Positions 46,501-57,285 of a DNA stretch of 64,000 nucleotides are shown in pieces. The stretch comes from Euptelea pleiosperma. Its lineage: Eukaryota > Streptophyta > Magnoliopsida > Ranunculales > Eupteleaceae. The notes below the pieces were generated by a model. The model ran no database searches and was not told where the DNA came from. It saw nothing but the letters and a program-made list of their open reading frames with translations. The translations under genes and the position numbers were made by a program. Every line of letters begins with the position of its first letter. The stretch's first letter is position 1. The stretch spans positions 24,355,751-24,419,750 of the forward strand of contig CM068543.1 of the NCBI GenBank assembly GCA_035048495.1. Reading direction: 5' to 3'.

Positions 46501-47801
46501 AACGTTATTTGAATATTTTTGTTTTTTGTAGGTAGAGATAGCATTGGCACTTGGTGTAACCCCTTGTTAGGAAACACTTCAACAGGTGAAAAGGGCTTTG
46601 GTTATTGCGCTCTCTCCAATATTAGACAATGTAAAGGGTGGATAGAACTGAACTTCGATGGGCCTAGCTTTTTTATCACTTTCATGAATATCTTGTATAA
46701 TATGGTCATTTTGAGCTAATACAATGTCAAGATTGCAGTCATGAACTTTTCATCTAAAAGTATTTAAGATCCATAGTGTAATATGTTTTTTCTTTTTCAT
46801 TTTTATGGGAAGATTCATAATCTAGTGCATTCGATTAGGGTTGTAAATGAGCCAAACCACGAGAGAGGTTTCGGATCTCACTGTGCTGTGGGCATGGGCC
46901 TAATTAAAATTTAGCAAGGGTCAACTTCGGGGGACAACCATTTTGGCGTACCCACATAGAAAATGAGTCAATGGCTGATTTTTGGTGGGGACGATCTCCT
47001 CATCATATAGATCACCCCAGCAAAAATCAACCCATTATAAAAATTTTAACCCCATCAAAAATCAACCGTATGGATTGAGTAAAGCCACTTTATGTGCTCT
47101 AGTTACATAAAGGCACTCACAAGGGATGGCTTCGATCATCGACATGACAAACAAAAATAATGGGATTCGTTACATGATGGTCCGTTCCCTTTTGACAGTC
47201 AATTCAAATAGCTAATTATAGAAATCAACCGGAAATGGAGCTCATGAACTTTAATAGAGAAGTGAACTACACCATTCCAAAATGTCAAAAAATGAGGAAT
47301 GGTTCATAACAGTTTCAAAAGGTTGAAATCATTTCAAAATGTCTAAAAATTATTATGGTATCTTGTGAATCATGTGTAGGAGATAATTTTCTTGATGAAT
47401 ATTGATATAAGTATTTTTCATTTTCATGTTAAAATGACAATATCATATTAAAAACTTTTAATATGCCATAATTTCAAGTCCATTTGAGGACTACCAAACA
47501 TGTAATATATAGTTGCAAGTGTGACAAATTACCAATTTTTAGACATTTTGATGTTATGTTTATCAAACAGACTTAACACTTAACACTTAATAAGGGCAAA
47601 TGTGACAAAATGCCAATTTTCAGACATTAATAGGTTGTTTTACCAAACAGACTTAACACTTATTTTCAGATCTCAGCAATTTTTTCAGACAGTTTACCAA
47701 ATAGTTTTTTCAGACCTTTTATTCAGCACTTTAAGTCTTCAGGTCCCATATTCAGCACTTTGAGATATCAGACCTTAAATTAAGTTTTACCAAACGCCAC
47801 C
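43512..47801. mobile_element. Harbinger-like element, 4.3 kb, no intact transposase
   Basis: Ends GGTAGCGTTTGGTAAAACTT and the inverse AAGTTTTACCAAACGCCACC, flanked by TTA at 43509-43511 and 47802-47804. Sub-terminal AGACTTAACACTTAA repeats lie near the right end. No DDE transposase or Myb-like frame is recognisable. It may carry captured plant sequence at 43780-44110 (see findings) and holds a Mutator-type MITE. Confidence 0.85.
44124..44749. mobile_element. Mutator-type MITE with internal tandem repeats
   Basis: Ends GGTCGGGTTCCGGT and the inverse ACCGGAACCCGACC, flanked by the 9-bp TSD TTTGGTTAT at 44115-44123 and 44750-44758. Inside, a 149-bp unit (GTACCCTCATAGAAGATGAA...) repeats three times from 44136, 44285 and 44434. 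The right end has an inverted partial unit. Related sequence recurs at 44890-45010 and 46920-47050. Confidence 0.85.
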
Positions 47802-47804
47802 TTA

Positions 47805-48010
47805 GTTAAAATCACTAATAAAGAATTAGTTAGAGGTGTGTCTAAATTGGGAAAATCTATCGGTACTATATGTGGAGCTTGCCAAATTGGTAAACAAATC
47901 AAAAGCTCTCACAAAAAGAAAAATTATTGTACTACCTCAAAGTGCTTGATCTGATTCACATGGATTTTATGGGTCTTATGAGGACTGAAAGTTTGGGAAG
48001 AATTCCTTGC
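47805..48010 (+). pseudogene. copia-4 pre-integrase/integrase start, after the Harbinger insertion
   Basis: Continues the frame broken at 43511: ITNKELVRGVSKLGKSIGTI, CGACQIGKQIKSSHKKK, then a frame change and FTWILWVL-like sequence, the decayed first integrase Asp region. Ends abruptly at the border with solo LTR D. Confidence 0.85.
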
Positions 48011-50415
48011 TAGTTTTTTTTTCCTGTTCTTGTTTCTTTTTTTGCAAGAGAGAGAGAAGACGATTCTTTTGAGAAGAGAATGAAAGAGAGGGAGAGGGGG
48101 AGGGTGAGAGATGATAAATGAGAGAGAAGTATGGAAAAGAGATGCCTCAAGAGTAGGGTTTCTTTTTCTTTTTATATCAAAGAGAGAGGGACGTCCAGAG
48201 AATACAAGAGAGAGAGGGCGATCAACTATTTCCTTTGGTGTAAACTATCCCACGTATGCCCCGAGGTGCTCTTGATAAATTGTTCACCACAGTCAGATCA
48301 TCTTCCATCAATGGCATGCTACCCTCATTGTCATTCGTCTCCTCATGTCCAGCACTTTGTGAGAGTTAGTCATATGGAATATGGAAACCACCTTTCTACA
48401 CAAGGAAAATCTCTCCATGTCCTCTTTTTGCTCTAGCATGTTGCCAACCCATTAGCTCGAACAACCCGTGTTTCCTTTCATTCGTTTCAAGCTATATCTT
48501 TGCCATAAACATCTAGCTCACTTTCCTAAAATTGCAGCCATTCATATTACTTTCTTCCAAAAATGCCTTGCTTCCTTGATTTGTTCTCATCCCGATCTAG
48601 CAACTTGGTCCAAAGTCCAACAACAAACTTGGCCCATAAATTGGTCTACCACTTTGTCAATGTCGTGGTCCGCCATGTTGGCCCGCCAATGTGGTCAAAC
48701 ATCTTGATTTCATAGCTCATGTGATGTTATGGATCTCCAACTACTGCTCCTCTATCATGTTGATCTCCACCCTACTATCCTCTCCTTTTTAAGGTGCAAC
48801 CAGTAACCCAACCGGCAACTTCACTTTCCTTCAACAACCACCATGCCTCTTGCACATGCTCCATCCTCCTCTTCTCAAGAGAACTTCACCCAACCAGGTC
48901 TGGAAGGCCACTCTCATCTCTCTGTTCCCTAAAGCTAACCACCACCCTCTCCAAGTAGAACGGCGAGCCTGCTCCTCCATTAGGGAACCAACGGCTTGCA
49001 ACTACTTCACCGCCTCCTTCTCTTTGCTTTTCCGGGTAGACCTGCAACTCCAGCAGGTCTGCAACAGCACCGTTGCTGCCCCTCCCGAAAGCTCCACAGT
49101 GTGGAGACTCCTCTTTATGCAGTCAAGTCAGGGGTTGGCGCACCAACTTGCTGCACTTCTGAGCAATCCGTCAACCTGACACCACCACGCATCACCCTTG
49201 CACCTGCAAATAACGAAGGAGATCGCTTCTCCTTCCGTTTCCTGCAACGCTACAAGTACACCGGCCAGATTTTCTTGAACCTAGCAACGACCAATCAGAT
49301 CTCCCTTCACCACGGTTTGCAGCCAACCACCACCGATGTGCAACACTCCATCTTCTTCTCTCATTCATTGCTGCACCTCTACTACCCATCCTCTCCATCT
49401 CTCCAGCGTTGCACGGCATGATCCTATTCAATCCCTCTCTTCCTAAACCTCTCTTGCTATTCTCCTTGATTCACTTTCTCTCTCTAATTCTCCTTGATTT
49501 ACTTTCTCTCTTTAGGTCTTCTCTCATTTTCTCTCTCTAAATCATGTTTTCTCTCTTTAACCTTTTATCTTCTCTACTGCTTTCTAGATTAGTTGTTTTA
49601 AGTTGGTTTATTCTTCTATAAGTTGTATGTCACTTTTTAAGTTGATCAATAAAGTTAAGCTTATTTTTGCATTTTCTTTTGTTGTATGAATGCAATTCTT
49701 CTCTCTAAAAATCAAAAACATATTTTAAATCCTGATCTTGTCCACCACTCTCACCTCTCCATCAATTATTTATGGCAATTTTTTGATTATTTGATGTTCC
49801 TTATTGCACTAACCCTAACTCCGAGTGCGAATTCGACATCCGACATGCCACTGTACAAGTCTGCATTTTTGCAGGTTTAAAAGTGAACTGGATAATATAA
49901 ATTTTGTTGATTCAAAGGTCTCCACAACCAACAACATAGAAAAACTCCCTAAATTAGTCGCTCTTCGAGGGATTGCTTGGGGGTTTTCCGCAACAAATAT
50001 TATCTTGGCTAAATATTTGTTCATATCAATATTTAACAACGTTAATTTGGTACGTGTATCCCACATATTAAAGTAAGTAAAAAATGGGTTAGGCGAGTGT
50101 GGGAACCCCATATTAAGTCAAAGGATAAAAAAAACTAATTTTTATCTTTTTATATATTAAAAAAACTCATTTTTATTGAAAATAGTAATTTTTCTACGAG
50201 AAAATAAAATTTTCCCACCAAGACTTAATTGGCGTGAAAATATTTACTCCAGGGGGGGGGGGGGTGATCAAATATTTTTCCGCCACAGCTGGCAAATTTG
50301 TGGGCCAGGCTAAATATTCGGTGGGGGCAAGTGGGTGCCAAATGCGCCCAGGCGAATATTAGCGGGTGCAAATATTTTATTTTCCCACCGTGGTGGGTTA
50401 CCAAACAGGCCCTTA

Positions 50416-50812
50416 ATTGAAATGATTTTGCAGTGAGTGAAAAGTGGAAGAGCCAATATTATGGATATTCAAACCTCGACCATTAGCAATGTGGCCCGAC
50501 GCATTCGGAATGGATGCTGAGATTGGAGAGATCAAGGTGAGATGATCAATAAACGTTTCAGCAAGCGTTTCCCATGCAAACACAAGTTCTTGACGACACA
50601 CTTTCAACCTTCTTCAAAAGGATTATTAAGCTCCCAAGTTTAGCATGTTTTAACTTGGATAACCTTAACGACACGTTGTGGCATCCTAAACCATCGATCA
50701 CTGTCACACAAATCTCGAGGGATATCTTCTTAGAAAGATCATCAAGATGCCAATGATACGTTAAATGGATGGTGTGAGATGCAAGGACAACTTGTGTAAT
50801 TTTCCCAACCAA
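50416..50812 (-). pseudogene. copia-2 protease N-terminal part and unidentified upstream sequence
   Basis: The minus strand encodes ANGRGLNIHNIGSSTFHS, which in copia protease directly precedes the HVPSISKN segment found at 34789-34937. This proves that one element spans the 15.5-kb insertion. Further upstream (50608-50812) I cannot identify gag. Confidence 0.65.
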
Positions 50813-51128
50813 GACATTAGCAATAAAATCTAGGAACCTGATGCATGTTCCTTACGAAAAAAAAAAAGGGCACCTGATGCATGTTTTTTTTTAAACGGAA
50901 AAAACATAATATTGAAACTAGCAACCTGAGGATGACGTCTTTCCTAAGATCCAGACCGTTGATGGTCCTCGGGATGTACAGTTGATGGTCCTCGGGACAT
51001 CCAATGCTATAGAGACCCAAGGGGAAATAATGACACTCACTCTCTCTCTAAACTACACTTTCTCTCTCTAAACTACAAGAGGAGCTGCTCGCGTGCTCTC
51101 TCGTTCTTGCTTCGACTGCTGAGAAATC
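50813..51128 (+). promoter_or_regulatory. presumed 5' flank and 5' UTR of the DCP5-like gene
   Basis: Pyrimidine-rich, with CTCTCTCTAAACTACA repeated twice at 51041-51077 just before the coding exon, a layout common in plant core promoters and leaders. No clear TATA box. A duplicated TTGATGGTCCTCGGGA lies at 50950-50999. Confidence 0.4.
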
Positions 51129-51273
51129 ATGGCAGCAGAGGCATCGAGATCTGGTGGGTCGGCCGATTCCTATATCGGCAGCTTGATTAGCTTGACATCG
51201 AAATATGAAATCCGCTACGAAGGCGTTCTCTACGACATCAACACTGAAGAATCCAGCATCGGATTGAGAAATG
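51129..51273 (+). CDS. DCP5: DCP5/LSM14-like decapping factor, first coding exon
   Basis: Encodes 48 residues: [20 protein letters not shown], then [18 protein letters not shown] and [10 protein letters not shown], the N-terminal half of the LSM14-type Lsm domain. The family (plant DCP5, animal LSM14/RAP55, yeast Scd6) sits in P-bodies, promotes mRNA decapping and represses translation. The exon ends AAT G before a GT donor at 51274, a phase-1 junction where the family continues with VRSFGTEG. The ATG is preceded by a pyrimidine-rich leader. I searched the remaining 12.7 kb for the next exon and did not see it. Either intron 1 is very long and full of transposons or the gene is truncated. The exon has no stop or shift, so it looks under selection or recently lost. 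Confidence 0.88.
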
Positions 51274-51947
51274 GTACTCTTTTTTCTCATGGGGGTTTCT
51301 CTTGTTTTTTTTGGCTACAAGACGTTTTTATGAGGTTTTGCTTTCTGGGTTTTTGATTTTATTGGTTTTGGGGTCTGGGATTTTTGTTAATCTGAAGTGG
51401 GTTTGTGTGGTATGATTGCTTTAAGATGGATTGAAGTTGTTTCTGGGTTGCTTTGAAATTGAGGCTGCTTTAATGTTTATGTGCATAACTTGCTTCAGAT
51501 GAGAAAAAGGTGTCCCTTTTTGCCACTGCTGTTACATTTTGGCACTCTAACGAAGATTAGAGTTATTTTTAGGGAATTGGATGTTATTTTGTTGCATTTG
51601 TTGTGATTATTTGATGGCGGGTCTGTGGCGTGCTTTGTTGTGATGGCATGAAGACTTTGAGTTGCCTATATATGTTCTTTTGCATGATTGGTTATCTTAG
51701 AAAAACCTTAATCCTATTTCTGGCATATATTTGAATATTTACTTCTGATCTGGATGCCTTTATCTTGTTGAAACTAGTATTCTTTGATCACATGAAAATT
51801 ACCTATAGAATTGCGCGAGTATATGTATAATGTAAGTTTATTAAATTTACTGCATACGTTCATCTTATCGTGCTTGTGCTGTTCTTCTAATTCTCAAATT
51901 GAATAGTATTTCTTCTCGAGAATTTCTTTTAGCAATGTTCTCAAATT
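51274..51947 (+). other. putative intron 1 of the DCP5-like gene, proximal part
   Basis: T-rich, low-GC sequence after the donor GTACTC, as in plant introns. No repeats or coding signals recognised before the tRNA-like sequence at 51948. Confidence 0.5.
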
Positions 51948-52015
51948 GAGCCCGTAGCTCAAGTATTGATGTGCTGCACTGAAATCATGAGGTTGCGGGT
52001 TTGAGTGCTGCTTAC
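51948..52015 (+). other. tRNA-like sequence (SINE head or tRNA relic)
   Basis: GAGCCCGTAGCTCAAGT (A-box-like), then GGTTGCGGGTTTGAGTGC (B-box-like) about 45 nt on. No tail or TSD, as a MITE starts 13 bp later. Too divergent for a working tRNA. Confidence 0.4.
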
Positions 52016-52028
52016 TCAACAAAAAGAA

Positions 52029-52393
52029 GTAACAAGGACACTGACACGGGTGTCAGTGTCCAACACGGATACCAGGTGTTCGACACAGCAACCTAAAAAA
52101 ATACGATACGTGGACACGTCCGTACATATATTAATACATATGAATGCTTAAAATTTTTAATAAAATAACAAAAATAGAAAATAAAGCAGAAAATATATAT
52201 TAGTTTATTATTGTGTGGAGGATGGAACAAACCAACTCGCTTTTAGGAATCAATTTTATATTAAAAATTATTAAAATAAGGGGTGACATGGCCATAAGTG
52301 TCCAAATAGGTGTCGGGAAGTGTCGACACGCGTGTCCAGGTGTCGAGGTGTCCGACACGGCAAAAAGTCCTAAAAGTGAAGTGTCCTTGTTAC
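52029..52393. mobile_element. MITE with GTAACAAGGACAC ends
   Basis: Left end GTAACAAGGACACTGACACG, right end the inverse GTGTCCTTGTTAC. The sub-terminal parts hold GTGTCGGACACC-like motifs in both orientations. A partial relative is at about 55635-55745. No TSD seen. Confidence 0.75.
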
Positions 52394-53448
52394 ATAGGTA
52401 TTTTGATATAATTTGTGTTGTACTTTTTGCTTTAACAAGACCGAGGCTACACATTTTTATTTCTCCTGTATTGCTTGGATGTACAGCTCATGAGCACTCT
52501 CCATTTAATTTCTAAACTAAGTTTGGTTTATTGTTTATCAGGTGAACAATGGGGATTTGTTTAGACCTTTCTTTGCTGTGCTGAGTTCCTATGTTAGGTT
52601 TGAGCAAATCAAGCTTTTCTTTGCACCCTTTACCAAGTAGCGTGTACTTCTAACTTATAAGAAGGACAGGGAAAACAAAATGAGTCACTGGGGGTGGGGG
52701 AAATGCATCACTTCTTATGTTACTAGGTTATAGTACAGGTTTGGTGCTAATGATGGATAGATTACTGTTCTGAAGGATGGGGAAAACAAAATGAGTCACT
52801 GGGGGCGGGGGAAGGGGTTGTTTTGCCCGGTTGACCTGACCTATTGCCACCACTAAAGCCATAGTGGTGGGCACTCACTCAAGTTTGGTATGTTTGTGTT
52901 TAACTGATACTGGCCCAAATCTAATCAGAACCACTTGATAGATAATTAGGTTTTAATGGATCAACCTCAACCTAGTCCAAAACCGGTCAGTTTTGAACCC
53001 AAAATCGGTAAAAGTATGGTTGGTTCAGGCTACTCGGTTGACATAACCCATTGCTACCGCTATTAACATGCCATTTGCCTGCAGCGGGTAAAGGACAGTT
53101 ATTCATGCTTAATTTACATTTCTTTTGACTTTTTTTGCTGCTTTTTGTGTTCAAATTTAACTCTTGGAAGAGGTAGATTCCACTTAACCTACTTGGATGC
53201 TGACCCTCGCGACCTGTATCCAATTGCACCCTAATTGTGCTACTTATGATTCTTCTTTGGTTTTTTTTATTTTTGAACTTCTAATTCATATTATTATGAC
53301 ATAGTTGTAGTTGTAGATTTAGACCAAGGGCCATATTAGACCCTGGTTAATTGTGGAAAAGGATGTGGAGAGGAGTGGTTGTGCCACTTTGTGTTTTGAA
53401 AAGTGAGATCTCCTGAGATAAGGTACATAGTTTAGGCTGGGAGGGGGA
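52394..53448. other. no gene; short duplication
   Basis: A 30-bp segment, GGGGAAAACAAAATGAGTCA with flanks, occurs at about 52669 and 52779. Otherwise unremarkable AT-rich sequence. Confidence 0.4.
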
Positions 53449-53935
53449 TGTTGGTTGTCTTTAGTTTCTTTGTTTCATTGTAACTTGGGGTACTAGGTTT
53501 TTTTTTTTTGTCTTTCACCTTATTCATATAAATATGGAGAAATTGTGCTGCAGATAATACATGATTTCCCCTTCTCCATTATTCTCTTCTCACATCTCTC
53601 TCTTCTTCTCTTCTCTTCTCTTCCCTTCTCTCCTAATATATTGTCCTTTATTTTTCACTTTCCTAATTTAATTTAAACCTTATGTATGTGAAGTTTAGAA
53701 CAGGGTATCAGAGCAAGTACCTAGGGTGTTGTGTATCGAACCCTAGGACTGCCACGGGTGGTAGAACCACATGGTTGGGTCCCACGTTTAAGGCAAATCA
53801 CGAAGTTTCTTTTTGGTGTTGGGTTTATTTCTCTTTCGTATTGTACACGGAGTACTGTTCATGGAGTACTGTTCATTGCACTGTTCATGAAAACTATTCA
53901 TCATACTGTTCATGGAGTATTGTTAACGGAGTATT

Positions 53936-54475
53936 TTTTTTTTTTTTTATAAGTCAAAAATATATTAAAAAGAGATCGAGAAGATCTCGGGAATACAAAG
54001 AGAACAACCCCAACTGGGGGAAAACAAGAACAACGTCCGACACTACCTCATCAACAAAGTGTCAAACCTAAAAATCATATCACTAAAAAAAGTGCCTCTC
54101 AACTCGGTGGAAGTGCTTCCCAACTATGAAGGAAAGCCTTAATTCTAATTATGATGTCTTGGACAGAGCCTTCTTTTCCTCTAAAGACCCTTCTATTCCT
54201 CTCCCACCAAATACCCCATATGATAGCAAATGGTACCATCCTCCATATAATCATGCCCCTAGCTGAGAGGTCAACCTTGGGCCACCCACCCAACAAAGCT
54301 CCAATCGACCCCGGCATAACCCAAGGGAGACCTACCTAAACCAAAAAGTATGACCAAATCTGTGTAGCCAAATCACAATGTAAGAGTAGATGGTCTGTAC
54401 TTTCACCACTAGACTTACACCTAGCACAAAAATTTGCCAAAATCCATTTCCTAGCAATCAAGTTATCACAATTGC
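53936..54475 (-). mobile_element. 5'-truncated L1-type LINE inside copia-7
   Basis: The plus strand begins with a T run (the poly-A tail of a minus-strand insert). A perfect 12-bp TSD, TAACGGAGTATT, flanks it at 53924-53935 and 54476-54487. The minus strand codes for the zf-RVT end of a plant LINE RT: CARCKSSGESTDHLLLHC, then a stop, then IIWGIWWERNRRVFRGKE. A clear target-primed insertion with 5' truncation. Confidence 0.93.
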
Positions 54476-54693
54476 TAACGGAGTATTGTATCGTTAACAA
54501 GGGTACTGCTCACCGTTATTGTTTCATGGGAGTACTATTCACAGAGTATGTCGCAAGTTTTTTTTTAAGACTTCTAATGCAAACCTTAGGTTGAAATGTC
54601 TATTGCTAGTTCGTATAGTGATTCATCTACCTCATATGGAGTGATGAGTAGTATGTCACACATTGGTACCCATGGTGACCACCTGGGTTGTAG

Positions 54694-55194
54694 GTCACCA
54701 CAGTGAAGTTGGATAGGTCTAATTACCTGGAGTGAGCACAATCTGCTCGTATGTATATTGGCGAATGTGGTAGGTTGGGGTACATTAATTGCAAGGTGGT
54801 AGCACCAACCCTAATTGATTCTACCTATGATAAGTAGGAGGGGAAACAACCAAGGGGAGTCTCAAGAAGAGAGTCCCACAAAACATAAACAGAGATCAAA
54901 CTGGAGAAAGAGCCAACTAGTAGCTCCTCCCATATGCAAATAGCAATGAGCTTATATTGCGATAATAAAGCTGCCATTAGCATTGCCCATAACCCAGTCT
55001 AACATGATAGGACAAAGCATATAGAGATTAACAGATACTTTAGCAATGAGAAGTTAAGAAGTGGCCAGATTTGCATACCTTACGTTAAGACAGGAGAGCG
55101 AGTTGCAGATGTTCTGACTAAGGGTGTTAGTAAGGGTTCTCTCCAAAATATGTTAATCAACTTGGGCATGATAAATACTTTTGCACCAGTTTAA
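54694..55194 (+). pseudogene. copia-7 gag start joined to RNase H end
   Basis: 54694-54860 encodes the gag N-terminus: VTTVKLDRSNYLE, stop (54733-54735), AQSARMYIGECGRLGYI and more, then a second stop at 54835-54837. Both stops fall where relatives have Trp. From 54952 the frame encodes the RNase H C-terminus (LYCDNKAAISIAHN, TKHIEINRYFSNEKL, VADVLTKGVSKGSL), ending at the natural stop 55192-55194. Protease, integrase and RT are absent. Confidence 0.85.
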
Positions 55195-55449
55195 GAGGGA
55201 GTGTTGGTTATGTCTTTATTTTCCCGATTTCATTGTAACATGGGGTAGCAAGGGTATTTATGGTATTTCTGTCTTTCACCTCATTAATATAAATATGTGG
55301 GAAGTCGTGTGCTAGACAATACACAATTTCCCCTTCTCCATTTTTTCTCCTCTTCTCCCATCTTTCTCTTCTCTTCTCTCCTAATCTTTTCTACTTTATT
55401 TTCACTTTATTGATTTAATGTAAACCCTACGTATGTAAAGTTTAGAACA

Positions 55450-56284
55450 AGGGATTAACGTGCTTTGGGTTGTCTTTTGTAATATTTATAAAGGCTAGTC
55501 TAAGAAGTTTTGGAACTTTGAATTTGACTTGATAAGTTAGGTTTACAACAATGGAGAGCGTTATTGTCCATATTTACAAAAATACATTATGGTCTTACTT
55601 GTGAATTGTGAGCTAGACATTAGGTTTAGGTTACGTAACAATGACACAAACACGTGTGTCAGTGTCCCACATAGATACAAGGTGTCTGAAATGGCACCTT
55701 TAAGAAGCCCAACATGCAGACACTTCCATACACATGTATTATAATATAACCTTTTCGATTAAATCAAAAGTTTCTTTAATAAAAAGAGAACTGGTTAATG
55801 AGGTGCTCAAAAAGACAAAGATAAGCAAATGAAAACAAGCTTGCCACACAAATTTCTTACTCCTAATTTGAAGCAATACTCCCCGAAGGGTCTTCTCATT
55901 TCACCACAACTCTATGTACACATAGACATACGGACACACAAGTTGACACATCCCAATACATATCTTGACATGTACGACAATGTCACCTTTTATATTAATA
56001 TTTTCTATTATATGAATGCCTCTAATTGGTGTGTTCCATCCTCCATATAGTATTTTGTTAAGTTGTCAATACAACTATAATTGTTTAATACTTCCCACTT
56101 ATGAATCAACATAAATTTATAATGTTATTGGATAGCTCCATGGTGTATATTCTTTTACTTTTCACATATTTCTTTCCTCATTAATATCGAAAAACCACAA
56201 AATCGCAGTTTCTAACACAGTCCTCGTACTTATGTTGTGGAATTCCTTTAAAATAGAAACCCATGCTATGATCTCTCTACAATT
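55450..56284. other. no gene; partial MITE
   Basis: About 55635-55745 repeats the GTAACAA.GACAC / CACGTGTGTCAGTGTCCCAC sequence of the MITE at 52029. Nothing else recognised. Confidence 0.4.
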
Positions 56285-56840
56285 CTCTTGCACTTCCTTT
56301 GTTCTACAAAAATCCCCGGCAAAGGGCATTAGGTAGGGTCTTCTAAAGGATTTTTTGCCTAATATCAAATGCTCCACTTGGCCAAGAGGAGAAAGCATTC
56401 TGCAAGTGATGGTAGCCATATGGAGGATGAGGTTTAAACATCATTTGTTGGTCCTTAAATGTAGAGAGGTGGGGGTGGACCTTGTGGTTGGGAAGTAAGC
56501 CTTTTAGGGGTTAGAGAGTGTATATTTATGAAATATGGGTGAGCATACTTCTACAAATCTCTTGCACTTCCTTACATTGACCTACAAAAATCCGACTGTT
56601 GCATTTCTTCCAAACTCACCGGCAAAGGGCATAAGGTAGGGTCTTTTTGCCTGATATCAAATGCTCCACTTGGCCAAGAGGAGAAAACATCTGCAAGTGA
56701 TGGTAGCCATATGGAGGATGAGGTTTAAACATCATTTTGTGGTCCTCCTTAAATGTAGAGAGGTGGGGGTGGGCCTTGTGGTTGGGAAGTAAGCCTTTTA
56801 GGGGTTAGAGAGTGTATATTTAAGAAATAAGGGTGAGCGT
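56285..56840. repeat. tandem duplication, ~275-bp period, two copies
   Basis: CTCTTGCACTTCC begins at 56285 and at about 56559. Both units contain ATCAAATGCTCCACTTGGCC, GGTAGCCATATGGAGGATGA and AAGTAAGCCTTTTAGGGGTT, with small indels. No protein family recognised. Confidence 0.85.
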
Positions 56841-56928
56841 ATTGAGATGGTTTGGTCATGTGCAATGAAGATCATCTTTGACAGGGTGAGAAGAAGAGCC
56901 CTAGTACAAGTCCAAGGCTCTAAAAAAT
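56835..56928 (+). mobile_element. RTE-type LINE 3' region, upstream part
   Basis: Encodes VLRWFGHVQ followed by a stop, the C-terminal signature of plant RTE-clade reverse transcriptases. It is interrupted at 56928 by the Mutator-like element; the rest of the LINE end lies at 63848-64000. Confidence 0.75.
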
Positions 56929-57285
56929 GGGTCGGGATCAAGGGACAGAATTTACGATCGAACATTTCACCTGATCCAACAAACCGTTGATTTATTCAAA
57001 ATCGGACGGTCAAGCCGATGAAAGCAGTTTGAAAAAAAAAGCAAAGCCGTTTGAAAAAAGCAAAGCCGATTGAAAAAAAAAATGAAGCAAAGTCTCTGAC
57101 ATGCATTAAATCATCTCCTGTGGCACGTCTTCTCTTCTTTCTGCTGGACAGTGGACTTCACTCTCCCTCTCTTTCTTCCTTCTTCGTCAAGGGTACCCAG
57201 TCGAAGCACCGTCAAGCTCCACGATCAAATGAAAAACAGAACAATAAGTACCCTATTATAGTCATGCTTCTCCGGGGCCAAAATC

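Larger units (their letters stand above)
40270..48010 (+). mobile_element. copia-4: truncated Sirevirus-like copia with nested insertions
   Basis: 5' LTR from about 40270 to 41900 (ends ACCGGTGAAATTTCA), primer site TTGGTATCAAAGCC at 41902-41915, gag fragment, protease, pre-integrase. The element is lost after about 48010 in early integrase. No 3' LTR. It is interrupted by a hAT MITE (42744-43170) and a Harbinger-like element (43512-47801). LTR start approximate. Confidence 0.75.
39546..49956 (-). mobile_element. solo LTR D, interrupted by copia-4
   Basis: Family of solo LTRs A-C in reverse orientation. The plus strand begins TGACATTCGCTCAAAAGTAC and ends ACTCCCTAAATTA (TG decayed to TA). 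TSD GTCGT at 39541-39545 and GTCGC at 49957-49961, one mismatch; the intact 5' LTR of copia-3 has GTCGC there. Own sequence is about 39546-40269 and 48011-49956. The conserved block GAGTGCGAATTCGACATCCG lies at 49818. Confidence 0.85.
34982..49995 (+). mobile_element. copia-3: deleted Ty1/copia element, itself a target of insertions
   Basis: 5' LTR 34982-35449, primer site TGGTATCAGAG at 35453, gag from 35498, protease, pre-integrase. Pol is then missing and the 3' LTR starts at 39131 after GGTGGAGATTAC. The 3' LTR is split by solo LTR D and finishes at 49957-49995 (CTCTTCGAGGGATTGC...CCGCAACA). The TSD is AATAT at 34977-34981 and 49996-50000. The first ~40 bp of the 5' LTR differ from the 3' LTR, so its start is rearranged. 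Confidence 0.88.
34938..50412. mobile_element. Harbinger-like MITE split by copia-3 (outer insertion in copia-2)
   Basis: Left terminus GGGCATGTTTGGTA at 34938; right terminus is the inverse, TACCAAACAGGCCC, ending at 50412. The TSD is TTA at 34935-34937 and 50413-50415. Its own sequence is only 34938-34981 plus 49996-50412, about 460 bp. Everything between is copia-3 and later insertions. A 13-G run lies at 50252-50264. Confidence 0.85.
53449..55449 (+). mobile_element. copia-7: deletion-derivative copia element (2.0 kb)
   Basis: LTRs at 53449-53702 and 55202-55449 (both TGTTGGTT...TTTAGAACA). Primer site GGGTATCAGAGC follows at 53703 and a polypurine tract, GAGGGAG, precedes the 3' LTR. 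Flanks GGGGA and AGGGA match 4 of 5. Between the LTRs only the gag start and the RNase H end survive, plus a LINE insertion. Confidence 0.88.

Noticed and set aside
48131..49431. Frames of 101, 109 and 141 codons on the plus strand
   Set aside because: Inside solo LTR D, not conserved as proteins in solo LTRs A-C, and biased by low-complexity CT sequence.
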